Shown piece by piece: positions 27,018-36,080 of a stretch of DNA of 64,000 nt. The stretch lies in contig CAZLMW010000038.1 in assembly GCA_964560875.1 (NCBI GenBank), positions 1-64,000 of the forward strand, in the 5' to 3' direction. How positions within the stretch are numbered: the first letter of the stretch is position 1; each line of letters opens with the position of its first letter. Origin of the DNA: CAZLMW01 sp964560875 (GTDB taxonomy: Bacteria > Myxococcota_A > UBA9042). A model generated the notes under the pieces. It worked only from the letters and a program-made list of their open reading frames with translations. It was not told the origin of the DNA and made no database searches. The position numbers were made by a program, and so were the translations under genes.

Positions 27018-27767
27018 GTGAGCAAGCTCCCTGAAATCGCGCAGACCCTTCCTTATGTGCTGCATCGCAACAGCAACGACGTCTATCGATCGCTGCTTCG
27101 CATGATCATCGGTGGCGACGTCAAACCCGGCGCACGCTTGCCTTCAGAGCGCAGCCTTTGCGAACGATTCGGCATCACCCGCGGGGTGATTCGCGAGGCG
27201 ATCCGTCGTCTCGAACAATCGCATGTGATCGAGAGTGTGCAGGGCAGCGGTCACCGTGTTCTCGACTGGCAGGACACGGCCGGGATCGACCTGCTGCCCG
27301 ACTTGTTGACCGCCAGCGACATGCACGACCCAGGACTGGTCGTCGCCGTGATGGAGATGCGATCTGCGCTCGGTCCAGACGCGGCCAGGTTGTGCGCCAC
27401 AGTGAGCCCACGCGAATCGGGAGTGCGGCTGCGTCGCGTGATTATCGACATGATGAACGCGCCCGACGCGCACGCCAAACTGGCCGCCCAACGCGCGTTT
27501 TGGAGCACGGTCATCCGCGGCAGCGGCAACATCGCGTACCGGCTGGCGTACAACAGCCTCACGCGATTTGTCGAAGGTGCCGGCCCGTTGCTGCTCGCCG
27601 GTCTGACCAGCGAGATCGAATACGCCGACGGATACAAAGCTGTCGCGGCTGCAATTGCGCGGGGCGACGCGATCTCGGCCGAACACGTGGCGAAGTCGTT
27701 GTTGGCGCGTGGAATGGTCGGGGTGCGCGGTCGCTTGGCATCGTCGGGCGCCTCTGTCGATCGCTGA
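27018..27767 (+). CDS. GntR/FadR-family transcriptional regulator
   Basis: Start GTG 27018 gives 249 residues. Residues 15-80 form the winged helix-turn-helix of the GntR family (PGARLPSERSLCERFGITRGVIREAIRRLEQ). The C-terminal helical domain resembles FCD. The His residues that bind metal in many FCD proteins are not evident near the end (DGYKAVAAAIARGD), so its ligand may be different. It sits 30 bp upstream of the envelope cluster on the same strand. It could regulate that cluster, the divergent lipoprotein gene and itself through the upstream ACCAATT boxes. Confidence 0.85.
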   Translation: MSKLPEIAQTLPYVLHRNSNDVYRSLLRMIIGGDVKPGARLPSERSLCERFGITRGVIREAIRRLEQSHVIESVQGSGHRVLDWQDTAGIDLLPDLLTASDMHDPGLVVAVMEMRSALGPDAARLCATVSPRESGVRLRRVIIDMMNAPDAHAKLAAQRAFWSTVIRGSGNIAYRLAYNSLTRFVEGAGPLLLAGLTSEIEYADGYKAVAAAIARGDAISAEHVAKSLLARGMVGVRGRLASSGASVDR

Positions 27768-27797
27768 GCGACGCGGTCTGTACTACCTTCGGCGGCC

Positions 27798-29630
27798 ATG
27801 TCGCTGCCCGTGCCCTCATCGCCCAACCGTAATCGCCGCGCTGTTGTCCTATTAGGCCTTGTCGCCGGGCCTCTCGCAGCGTCGCTGGCCACCGGCTCCG
27901 GAGCGATGATCCGGTACACATTCGGCCTGCCGATGGCGGTCTCGGCGGGCTTGGGCGCGGTCGCTGCTCTTCTTGCGATCGCGATCCTGGTGCGAAACAT
28001 GTCCGAACGCGTCGACGTCGGGGTCGCAGCGATCGCTTTGTTGGCAATGGCGGTCGGCTGCGCAATGGCGGTTGCGCGGTTGTGGAAACCCGAATGGGCC
28101 GGGATGGCGACGATCGGCGGGGGCGACGCTGGCCACCACGTCTGGATCGCCAACCAGCTCGCCTTCACGCACCCGCGCGTCTATCTCGGCTTCACGTCGT
28201 TCCACACCAGCGCATGGACGCTAGCGCAGCTCTTTGGTGGTCCGTTCGAGGGCATGCGGGCGGCGTTCTACCTGTCGACGGCCGGCATGATTTCGGCCGG
28301 AACCCTCGTCCTGGTCGCGGTGATTGGGCCGCAGGGTCGCCGCGGTCGCTTGGCCATGGTCGCCGGGGCGATCGCGCTGGGTGGAACCTGGTATCGCCTG
28401 CACTTGCTGTGGGCCCACTACAACCAAGCGGACGGGTTCTTCGCGCACCTGCACGGGCTCACCACCGTCGCTTTGTTCGCGCTGGCTTGGCTCGTGTTCG
28501 ACCGGACCTGGATGCGTGCGATCGCGCTGGGAGTTGCCATTGTTGTGTTCAGGTTCACGTATGCATTGAACATGGGTGACATGCTGGTGGGCGCTGCCTG
28601 CCTCGTGGCGATGGACGCGTGGCGCCGTCCGGGCGACCTGACGCCGCCGTTTGTGCGCAAGTTGGCGGGCCGACGAGCCGACGGGTTGTGGCGGGCCGCC
28701 CTGTTGATCGGGGCCGGTTTGGCGGCTGTCCTCGCTGTCTACAGCTGGGCGACACTGTGGCCCAAGATCGGCAAGCCAGGCGGCATCACCGCTCCGGCGG
28801 CCGGTTGGAATCTCGTTGGACTCGTCGCGGCAATTGGGGCCGGGGTGGTCTGGAAACGCAGCCCCCGGTTGAGCCCGGGCCCCCGCCACCAGCGCCTGAT
28901 CGATGTCACTTTGGCGATCGTCGCGGTCCCCGCGCTCGTCATCGTGTTGTTTCTCCTCGTGCCGTCTCTGCCGCGCGAATACTACTTCCACAAATACGCG
29001 CTCAACGCCCTGTTCATGGCCAGCGTCTTCGCCTGCGCCGCAGCGGCCAGCGCTTTGGGCAACCAATTGCTGGCCCACCCGGACGCGACTCGCCGCCGAC
29101 CCTGGCTGCGCGTCGTGCTCATCGTCGCTCTGAGCGGAGTGGCCGTCCGTGGCATCGACAAGGGCGCGGCGCCGATTCGGCACAGCTACCTGGAAAGGGC
29201 CGGGACCGTAGCGCCTCCTCGCCATGCCGAAGCGCTGCATGACCCGTGGGTTGAACGGCAGGTGCGCGCTGTTCTGGCCGACCAAAACAAGCGATTGGCG
29301 GGCTTGATGCAGCCACGCTGGCCGGTGTTCAACTTCACCGAGAATATCCTGAGGGTGTGGCGTCCCGTCGCTGCGCGGCCGGTCAAGGGGTTGCAGGAGG
29401 AGCGGTGGGCGAGCTTCCTCGACGGCGTTGAACCGGCTGCTGGGAGCTGTGCTTTTTGGCTGGCAGGTCCCGGCGTCGATGCCCGCTTCGACGATCTGCA
29501 GTCGCGCCACCCGAAGGCCCGCGTCAATGCCCGTCGAAAGGCGCTCGCCGCGTCGCCCGACCATCGGTGCATGCGCTCGCCCGCAGCTCGCGGTGCGACG
29601 GATCTTTCGCTTTGTTGGGTCTGTCGATGA
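27798..29630 (+). CDS. Polytopic membrane protein, GT-C-like, first gene of a coupled cluster
   Basis: The protein has 610 residues with about twelve hydrophobic segments, for example VVLLGLVAGPLAASLA, AGLGAVAALLAIAILV and VTLAIVAVPALVIVLFLLV. A soluble segment follows from about residue 450. The loop GGGDAGHHVWIANQLAF between early membrane segments has acidic and His residues, as GT-C glycosyltransferases do in their first loop. The stop overlaps the ATG of the next gene (ATGA). The exact activity is unknown. It probably works in assembly or modification of a surface glycan, based on its neighbours. Confidence 0.65.
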   Translation: MSLPVPSSPNRNRRAVVLLGLVAGPLAASLATGSGAMIRYTFGLPMAVSAGLGAVAALLAIAILVRNMSERVDVGVAAIALLAMAVGCAMAVARLWKPEWAGMATIGGGDAGHHVWIANQLAFTHPRVYLGFTSFHTSAWTLAQLFGGPFEGMRAAFYLSTAGMISAGTLVLVAVIGPQGRRGRLAMVAGAIALGGTWYRLHLLWAHYNQADGFFAHLHGLTTVALFALAWLVFDRTWMRAIALGVAIVVFRFTYALNMGDMLVGAACLVAMDAWRRPGDLTPPFVRKLAGRRADGLWRAALLIGAGLAAVLAVYSWATLWPKIGKPGGITAPAAGWNLVGLVAAIGAGVVWKRSPRLSPGPRHQRLIDVTLAIVAVPALVIVLFLLVPSLPREYYFHKYALNALFMASVFACAAAASALGNQLLAHPDATRRRPWLRVVLIVALSGVAVRGIDKGAAPIRHSYLERAGTVAPPRHAEALHDPWVERQVRAVLADQNKRLAGLMQPRWPVFNFTENILRVWRPVAARPVKGLQEERWASFLDGVEPAAGSCAFWLAGPGVDARFDDLQSRHPKARVNARRKALAASPDHRCMRSPAARGATDLSLCWVCR

Positions 29631-31246
29631 ACGCAGCACCTACGAAGCGCTGGGGACGGGCCGAGCTCGCCGCGATCGGGATCATCTGGCTGGCTTCGGC
29701 CATCACGTGGATGCGTCCGTATCTGCTGGCCAACGAAATGGTGTACCTGCTGCCAGCGCTGCAGCGTTGGTCGCCCGGCACGCTCGCGACGGATTGGACG
29801 TGGGGCGGCGATCTGTGGCGGAGCACATCGGCGCTGTTCGGCCTTCTCTCCGCGCCGCTGTGGGCGGTGAGCGACCGACCGGAGATCGTGGCCATGCTCG
29901 GTCGCGCTCTCGGCTGGGTCGTCATCGCGGCCTCGATCGTGCAGCTGGGCAGAAGGCTGGGCGTCAAGGCGGGCTGGACGGCGTTCGGGACCGCGATGTT
30001 CATCCTCGCGGGGCAGGGCCACGCCGCGGGCGAGTGGATCCTGCTCGGCTTCGAACGCAAGAACTTCGCCCACGCCGCCGCGATCCTGGCCCTGTCCGAG
30101 TTGATCGGCGGGCGCACGGCGACCAGCGGCGCATTTGTTGGCCTCGCAACTGCATTTCACGTGCTCGTCGGCGCGTGGTGGGGCCTGGCGGTCGGTGGCG
30201 GGGCGCTGCTGTCATGGCCGCGGATCGGGTTTCGCGGCGTGGCGCGGTTGGCGGTTGCGGCGCTCGTCGTTGGCGTTCCTTTCGGGCTGCTGGCTGTCAG
30301 CTATTTGCTGTCCGGCGATATCACCACCTCGACGGGATTGCCCGCCGACCCCGAACGGGCGACCTGGCTGACGACAGTGTTTCGCAATCCGCATCACACG
30401 CTGCCACGGCATTTCCTCGACGCCGGCAAGATGGTCCGATTCGTGGCGCTGTCCGCGGCGACCGTGTTGGCGGCACGAAGGACCGCGCGACCCGAAGCTG
30501 TCCGCGTCGTCACCGGCGCCGTGATCGTCGGCGCTGTCGCCTTTGTCGGCGGGTGGGCGGCCGGTAAGTCCGAGGTGCTCGCGGTTCTCAAGTGGTACCC
30601 CTTTCGCCTCGCCGATGTGCTCGTGCCGCTGCTGTTCTGGTTGCTCGTCCCGGCGGCGGTCCACGATGTGTTTGTGTGGTATCGGCGCGATCCGCGCACG
30701 GTGGATGGCCGTCGATTTGTCGCAGCTGTGCTCGCTGTCGGCCTCGCCGCTTGGGCCCTGGCGCCTCGGGTTCCCGCTGGTCTCAGGCGTGTGCGGTCAA
30801 CGTTCAAGTCATGGCCGATCGGCAAACACGCGCTGGCCGACGCCGGTCAGTGGATTCGCGCAAATACGAAAAAGGACGCCGTTTTCGCGGTTCCGCCATG
30901 CGAGTTCGACTTTTGGATCCGCGCCCGACGCCCCGCCGTGGTTATCTACAAAGCGGTGCCTCATGGCCCGCGCGTGCACCAGTGGTATGAGCGTCTGAGG
31001 GCGGTCGGCGGCGACCACGACCCGGCGACCACGGGATTCGAGGTCTGCAAAGAGCTCCAACCGCGCTACGCCAAGCTCACCGCCGACCAACTTGCGCGCC
31101 TCGGAAAACGCTACGGAGCCCGCTACTACCTGCTGCGAGGCGATCGAAAAGACCTCACGGCCGCGCGCGTCTACAAAGACGTGCGATGGGCGGTGTACGA
31201 TATCGCCGCCGTCGCTGCTCGACGCCCACCGGGAGCCTCCCCGTGA
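29627..31246 (+). CDS. Polytopic membrane protein, probable GT-C-type enzyme
   Basis: The ATG at 29627 overlaps the upstream stop by 4 nt, giving 539 residues. About ten membrane segments (AAIGIIWLASAITWM, VGAWWGLAVGGGALLSW, VLVPLLFWLLVPAAV) are followed by a C-terminal soluble domain of about 170 residues (ADAGQWIRANTKKDAVFAVPP). The loop VFRNPHHTLPRHFLDAG resembles the His-containing loop of other bacterial polytopic proteins of unknown activity. The C-terminal domain looks like the periplasmic part often found after GT-C membrane regions. The function is inferred from context. Confidence 0.65.
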   Translation: MNAAPTKRWGRAELAAIGIIWLASAITWMRPYLLANEMVYLLPALQRWSPGTLATDWTWGGDLWRSTSALFGLLSAPLWAVSDRPEIVAMLGRALGWVVIAASIVQLGRRLGVKAGWTAFGTAMFILAGQGHAAGEWILLGFERKNFAHAAAILALSELIGGRTATSGAFVGLATAFHVLVGAWWGLAVGGGALLSWPRIGFRGVARLAVAALVVGVPFGLLAVSYLLSGDITTSTGLPADPERATWLTTVFRNPHHTLPRHFLDAGKMVRFVALSAATVLAARRTARPEAVRVVTGAVIVGAVAFVGGWAAGKSEVLAVLKWYPFRLADVLVPLLFWLLVPAAVHDVFVWYRRDPRTVDGRRFVAAVLAVGLAAWALAPRVPAGLRRVRSTFKSWPIGKHALADAGQWIRANTKKDAVFAVPPCEFDFWIRARRPAVVIYKAVPHGPRVHQWYERLRAVGGDHDPATTGFEVCKELQPRYAKLTADQLARLGKRYGARYYLLRGDRKDLTAARVYKDVRWAVYDIAAVAARRPPGASP

Positions 31247-31962
31247 CCGCCGCTGCCGAATTCGCCGAGCCCACCGCCGAGCACCCGGTCGACGCCGTCT
31301 TCATCGTGATCGCCGCGTATCGCGAGGCCGAAGTGATCGCAGGCGTGGTTGAACACGCCCTGGCGGTCTATCCGAATGTGATCGTGGTCGACGATGGGTC
31401 GCCGGACGCCACCGCACAACGAGCACGCGACGCTGGCGCCACGGTCCTTGTTCATCCGATCAACCGCGGCCAAGGCGCCGCTCTCCAGACTGGAATCACC
31501 TGGGCGCTCAAGCAAGGCGCCGGCTTTGTGGTGACCTTCGACGGCGACGGACAACACGATATCGCCGACGCGCGACGCATGATCGATCAGCTCGTCGCGA
31601 CGGGGGCCGACGCGGCTTTTGGCAATCGGTTCACCGAGCACGCCGACAGTGTTCCCGCCTCGCGTCGCGCACTGCTAAAGCTCGCCGTTGTGTTCTCGCG
31701 CGTCATGTCCGGCGTACGGCTGACCGATGCCCACAACGGCCTGCGCGCGATGCGAGCGTCGATGGCGGCCGAGCTCGATATCACCCTCGACGGCATGGCA
31801 CACGCCAGCGAAATCGCCGACAAAGTCCACCGCAGCGGGCGCCGGTACATCGAAGTGCCCGTGCATATCCGCTACACCGACTACGCCCGGGCGAAAGGCC
31901 AGCGCTGGAGCGCCGCGTTCTCCATCGCAACCGACTATTTGCTCGGCCGGGTGATGCGATGA
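31243..31962 (+). CDS. Family 2 glycosyltransferase, dolichyl-phosphate-mannose-synthase-like
   Basis: The GTG at 31243 overlaps the upstream stop by 4 nt and follows GGGAG. The protein has 239 residues. GT2 motifs are clear: IAAYREAEVI, VVDDGSPDAT, the NRGQGAALQTGI block and the metal-binding FDGDGQHD. No C-terminal membrane segments are present. Such enzymes usually move a sugar from a nucleotide donor onto polyprenyl phosphate, supplying GT-C enzymes like those on either side. A DUF2304 gene follows directly, which is a common pairing. Confidence 0.85.
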   Translation: MTAAAEFAEPTAEHPVDAVFIVIAAYREAEVIAGVVEHALAVYPNVIVVDDGSPDATAQRARDAGATVLVHPINRGQGAALQTGITWALKQGAGFVVTFDGDGQHDIADARRMIDQLVATGADAAFGNRFTEHADSVPASRRALLKLAVVFSRVMSGVRLTDAHNGLRAMRASMAAELDITLDGMAHASEIADKVHRSGRRYIEVPVHIRYTDYARAKGQRWSAAFSIATDYLLGRVMR

Positions 31963-32318
31963 CAGCGTTTCAGATTGTCGGCGTCGTCTTCTCTGGTGCG
32001 ATGGCCTTGCTCAGCCTGCGCAGCGTCTTCACGCGACCGGGCCGCCGCATCACGCCGCTGTTCTGGCTTGTCACCTGGACGATCGCGACGGTGGCCTTTG
32101 TCGAACCCGATAACACGACGGTCGTGGCGCGCGCGATGGGCATCGAGCGGGGGGTGGACCTGGTGCTGTACTGCGCGGTCCTGGCCGGCGCGGTGGGCTT
32201 CTGGCTGGTGTCTGTCCGTCTGCGGGAACAGAATCGCCAGATCACGCAATTGACGCGCGAGATCGCCCTGCGAGATGCCGAGGACGTACAACGCTCGGGT
32301 GCCCAGGAGGCTCCGTGA
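31959..32318 (+). CDS. DUF2304 family small membrane protein
   Basis: The protein has 119 residues with three hydrophobic segments (FQIVGVVFSGAMALLSL, ITPLFWLVTWTIATVAFV, LVLYCAVLAGAVGFWLV) and a charged C-terminal helix (RLREQNRQITQLTREIAL). The pattern, including the PDxT segment after the second membrane helix, fits DUF2304, a family of unknown function found beside GT2 glycosyltransferases in polysaccharide loci. Both ends overlap neighbours by 4 nt (ATGA and GTGA). Confidence 0.75.
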   Translation: MTAFQIVGVVFSGAMALLSLRSVFTRPGRRITPLFWLVTWTIATVAFVEPDNTTVVARAMGIERGVDLVLYCAVLAGAVGFWLVSVRLREQNRQITQLTREIALRDAEDVQRSGAQEAP

Positions 32319-33289
32319 CCGGTGTCACGCTCGTCATCCCGGGTCGCAACTGCGCCGCAACGCTCGACGCGTGTCTTGCCGCCGTTACCCCTCGAGTCGC
32401 CGATGGTCAGCTTGCCGAGATCATCTTCGTGGACGACGCGTCGACCGACGAATCGGCCGCGATTGCGGCAAAGCATGGTGTTCGCATCCTCCAGGGCCCA
32501 GGCCGCGGTGCCGGACTTGCGCGCAATATCGGGTGGCAGGCCGCGTCGACCGAGCTGATTTGGTTCATCGACAGCGACTGTGTGGCGCAACCCGACGCGC
32601 TCGAGATCCTCGTCGAACATATCGCCCCGGACGACGTCGGCGCGGTCGGCGGAAGCTACGGCAACATGCGCCCCAATTCGCTGCTTGCCAGCCTCATTCA
32701 CGCCGAGATCGTCCAGCGGCACCAGACGATGCCCCTGCATGTCGATTTCCTCGCGACCTTCAACGTGCTCTACAAGCGGGCGGTCCTGGCCGAGGTCGGG
32801 GGGTTCGACGTCCGTTTCGTCAAGGCGCAGGACGCCGAGCTTGCTTACCGCGTCCGCCGCGCCGGTTACCGCCTGCGATTCGACGCGCGCTCGCAGGTCG
32901 GGCACTTCCACCTCACCGACTTGCGACCGTATCTGCGCGTCCAACACCAACAGGGCTACTACCGTGCGTTCCTCTACGCGGCTCATCCCGAACGCATGAG
33001 CGGGGACGCGTACAGCGGCTTTTCCGACCACGTGCAGCCGCCGCTGGCGTTGGCGATGGTGGCGCTGTCGCCGACGTTGCTGCTCGGACCAGTGGCGCTC
33101 GTGGAATGGGCGCTTGCCGGTGCGTTGCTGGGCGCGCAATTGCCGATGACGTGGCGGATTCTCAAGGCCGAACGTGACCCGCGCTACGCCGCCTTCGCCC
33201 CGATGAGCTTCATGCGCGCGTTCTCTCGCGGGGTCGGGTTCGCGCGAGGAGTGGCCGCTGCCGCGATTCAAAGGGCTGCGCAATCGTGA
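32315..33289 (+). CDS. Family 2 glycosyltransferase with C-terminal membrane segments
   Basis: Start GTG 32315 gives 324 residues. GT2 features are VTLVIPGRNCAATLDACL, IIFVDDASTDES, GPGRGAGLARNIG, the metal-binding FIDSDC and KAQDAELAYRVRRAG near the acceptor site. The last 90 residues carry hydrophobic segments (ALAMVALSPTLLLGPVALV), so the enzyme is membrane-attached. It probably extends a lipid-linked glycan whose export would need the flippase encoded next. Confidence 0.85.
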   Translation: MTGVTLVIPGRNCAATLDACLAAVTPRVADGQLAEIIFVDDASTDESAAIAAKHGVRILQGPGRGAGLARNIGWQAASTELIWFIDSDCVAQPDALEILVEHIAPDDVGAVGGSYGNMRPNSLLASLIHAEIVQRHQTMPLHVDFLATFNVLYKRAVLAEVGGFDVRFVKAQDAELAYRVRRAGYRLRFDARSQVGHFHLTDLRPYLRVQHQQGYYRAFLYAAHPERMSGDAYSGFSDHVQPPLALAMVALSPTLLLGPVALVEWALAGALLGAQLPMTWRILKAERDPRYAAFAPMSFMRAFSRGVGFARGVAAAAIQRAAQS

Positions 33290-34539
33290 CCGAGAAGCGC
33301 AAACAGCTGCGGCAGAGCGCGGTTCTTGTCGCCGGCACCGGGGCAACGGCGGTCCTGACTCTTGGCTTCATGGTCGTCTGCGGCTGGCGTCTGGGCGCCG
33401 AAAAGGTCGCGGATCTCTACGCCGGGATCTTCCTGCTGTTCGCGGTCCACACCGTGTTCATGCCGGTCAACACCGCGATCGCTCGCTTCACAGCCGTCAT
33501 CGCCGTCGATGCCGGTCGTGGCCAAATCCGCGCCTTGCACCGCGTCGTATTCGCGCGGGTCCGCAGTGTTGCTTTCGTCGTCGGCGCGGCTTTCATCGTC
33601 GGATCTCCGTGGATCGCCGACGCAATGGGCATCGATCCGGTCTTGCTGGTGGTCGCGTGGCTGGCTGCACTGCTGATCGGCCTTGCTTCGATCGATCGCG
33701 GCGTCATGCGCGGCACACAGTCGTTCGGCGTCCTCGCTGCAAACATGGTCGGCGAAGCGGGCGTTCGGGTGGCCGTCGGGCTCGCTGCAGTCTTCGCGCT
33801 GGGTCGGGCAGACGTGGCGATGGCGGCCTACCTCGTGGGAATCGTCGCCGTGTGGCCCCACCTGCGAGGCTGGCTGAGACGTCATGGTTCCGATAGCCAG
33901 CTGGAGTCGTCGCTCGGTCCATCCACCGCCCGGTTCTGGTCGTTCGTCTGGCCGCTGCTTGTGCTCGCGGTCGCCGATGCGGGGTTTCAGAACTACGACG
34001 TCCTCTACGTCAAACGGGTGTTCCCCGACGGTGACGCCGGTGCGTACGGTGCCGCCGCGACACTCAGCCGCGGACTCGGTGTTGCCGTCACGCCGTTTGT
34101 CATCCAGGTCGTGCCGTTGCTCGCCGATCACAGCGCCCGCAAGCGATCCACATCCGGCGCGATGGCCCGCCTGGTGGGCGCGTTTGTCTTTCTGAGCGTT
34201 GGCGCGATGCTTTTCTTCGCCGCCGCCGGGGACCTGCTTGTCGAGACCTTGTTCGGCCGCGACTTCGACGCTGCAGCCGACGTCCTGGTGCCCCACGCGC
34301 TGGGTTCGCTCGCGGGTTATCTCGCCATGGTTCTTGCGCAAGGACTCGCCGCCCTCGCCCGGTTTTGGTTCATCGGGGCCTACGTCGCCGCTTTCGTCGT
34401 CGAAATCCTCTTGCTTCACATGTTTGGCGACACGCCTGTCGCCGTCGCTGTGTGCGCCCTGGTGGTGAAGTTTGGCGTGCTCGGTCTCACCGCGATCGCA
34501 TGGATGACCCGCAACCGCGGCTCAGGAGCCCCCGCTTGA
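33286..34539 (+). CDS. MOP-superfamily flippase (Wzx-like)
   Basis: The protein has 417 residues from the GTG that overlaps the upstream stop. About twelve membrane helices are spaced as in polysaccharide flippases (QSAVLVAGTGATAVLTLGFM, LYAGIFLLFAVHTVFM, YDVLYVKRVFPDGDAGAYGA). The segment before helix 7 resembles Wzx proteins, where two substrate-lining halves repeat. Its place after two glycosyltransferases fits export of a lipid-linked saccharide. MurJ-like activity cannot be excluded. Confidence 0.75.
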   Translation: MTEKRKQLRQSAVLVAGTGATAVLTLGFMVVCGWRLGAEKVADLYAGIFLLFAVHTVFMPVNTAIARFTAVIAVDAGRGQIRALHRVVFARVRSVAFVVGAAFIVGSPWIADAMGIDPVLLVVAWLAALLIGLASIDRGVMRGTQSFGVLAANMVGEAGVRVAVGLAAVFALGRADVAMAAYLVGIVAVWPHLRGWLRRHGSDSQLESSLGPSTARFWSFVWPLLVLAVADAGFQNYDVLYVKRVFPDGDAGAYGAAATLSRGLGVAVTPFVIQVVPLLADHSARKRSTSGAMARLVGAFVFLSVGAMLFFAAAGDLLVETLFGRDFDAAADVLVPHALGSLAGYLAMVLAQGLAALARFWFIGAYVAAFVVEILLLHMFGDTPVAVAVCALVVKFGVLGLTAIAWMTRNRGSGAPA

Positions 34540-36080
34540 ACGCCACTGCGTTAGCGCGCCGTCATCCATGGTGGGTCGCTTTTGGCCTCGCCTGTCTCGG
34601 TCTCGGTCTGTTGAAATCGCACACGTTTTTGCAGCCGCCGGTCTGGGACACGGCGATGGGCGTCGTGCCGCCCGCGATTTGGTTGCATCGCCACGGATTC
34701 GATATCGCGACGTTGGTCGAGCTGCCGGCGTGGCAAGACGGCGGCCCCAACATCTACTCCTTGTCGCTGGTCACCTGGCTCACGGCGTTCGTCATCCGGC
34801 TCACCGGGGGCACGATGGCGTGGCTTCCGGCGATGCACATCATCCACCTGCTCGTGGCCGCCGCCGGTCTCGCGACGTTGAACCGAATCGCGTTGCGGGC
34901 CCTTGGGATGTGGCCGGCCGCGCTCGTGACCATTGCCGTCGCGCTGCTGCCCCTGTTCTCGACGCAGGCGGGCTACCTCTACCTCGAGATGCCTCTTGCC
35001 GCTGCGACGTTGGCCGCGCTCGACGCAACTGCCCGTTCCCATCACGGAGCGGCCGCCGCGTGGGCAACGGTGGCGATGGCGGTCAAACCCACGGGCTTGG
35101 TTATTGTCGCCGTCGTCGGGTTTGTGGCCCTCGTCGAACGTGCGCCGATCACCAGGCGTTTAGCGCGCGCCGCGATCGCCGCGATCGGACCCGTCATCAT
35201 CCTCGCGTTGAACCTCTGGGCTGGCAGCAAGAAGGGCACGAACCCGTGGCACCTCGACTACTGGGCCTACGTCACCGACTGCTATCACCGGATGCGCACG
35301 ATGCCGGATGTGCTCGCGATGCTCGGGTTCGCGTCGTTCGTCGCAGTCGGGTCCTTGCCTCGCACAATTGCCTCGGTCGCCCGTCCTGCTGGTGCTGATT
35401 CCGCGGAGGACCCTGCTGCACCTTCGCCAGGTTGGTCGCGCGACGCTGCCGTCTGCGCATTGGCCGTTGGTGCGTTTGTCGGTTTCGTTCTCGCCGTGCC
35501 CTTGAGCGGAATGCTCCAGCCGCTCTTGCCGCGCCATCTCGTGCAGGTCGTGCCCGCGATGTTTGTTTGTTCAGCGGCCGCGCATTCCCTCTTGCTTCCA
35601 CGCCGCATCATCGTCGCCGGCGGCGTCGCCCTGGCCGCCATCTTCGTCGCCAACTCCGCCGGTCGCTTCTACCCGGTCGAGCACTTGTCGTTTGCCGTTG
35701 CCGAGCGCAGCGACGCCTACCGTGACTTCCTCGCCGTGCAGCGCTCCGTCATCGAAGCGGCCGCCAAACTTCCGGCCGACGTCGACGTGTTCTATCCGTT
35801 GCCCGACCACTACTTCATGAGCGATCCGTTGCTCGGCTATATCGAAAAACCACTGCAACGCGGTCACTGCCTGCGCTTTGAGGATCCGTGGCGACGCGGC
35901 CGCCTCGCCGACTTCCCCGATCGATTCTTCCTACTCGATAGCAACGCGTACCACGGCGGCGAGGCGCTCGCGAAGGTCGTGCGACAAGCTGAGGCCGATC
36001 GCGGCCATCGCGTCATTGAGCGGCGGCGGATCGTCGTCGGCGCGTACTCGGCGCGGATCCTGGAAGTGCGGCGACTGTAG
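34536..36080 (+). CDS. Polytopic membrane protein, probable PMT/ArnT-type GT-C glycosyltransferase
   Basis: The start is a TTG at 34536 that overlaps the previous stop by 4 nt and follows AGGAG by seven bases. The protein is 514 residues long. The first periplasmic loop carries an acidic pair (PPVWDTAMGVVPPA) as in GT-C enzymes, with around ten later membrane segments and a C-terminal soluble part (YRDFLAVQRSVIEAAAKLPAD). The 3' end overlaps the convergent gene at 35931 by 150 bp. It closes the seven-gene coupled chain. Confidence 0.65.
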   Translation: MNATALARRHPWWVAFGLACLGLGLLKSHTFLQPPVWDTAMGVVPPAIWLHRHGFDIATLVELPAWQDGGPNIYSLSLVTWLTAFVIRLTGGTMAWLPAMHIIHLLVAAAGLATLNRIALRALGMWPAALVTIAVALLPLFSTQAGYLYLEMPLAAATLAALDATARSHHGAAAAWATVAMAVKPTGLVIVAVVGFVALVERAPITRRLARAAIAAIGPVIILALNLWAGSKKGTNPWHLDYWAYVTDCYHRMRTMPDVLAMLGFASFVAVGSLPRTIASVARPAGADSAEDPAAPSPGWSRDAAVCALAVGAFVGFVLAVPLSGMLQPLLPRHLVQVVPAMFVCSAAAHSLLLPRRIIVAGGVALAAIFVANSAGRFYPVEHLSFAVAERSDAYRDFLAVQRSVIEAAAKLPADVDVFYPLPDHYFMSDPLLGYIEKPLQRGHCLRFEDPWRRGRLADFPDRFFLLDSNAYHGGEALAKVVRQAEADRGHRVIERRRIVVGAYSARILEVRRL

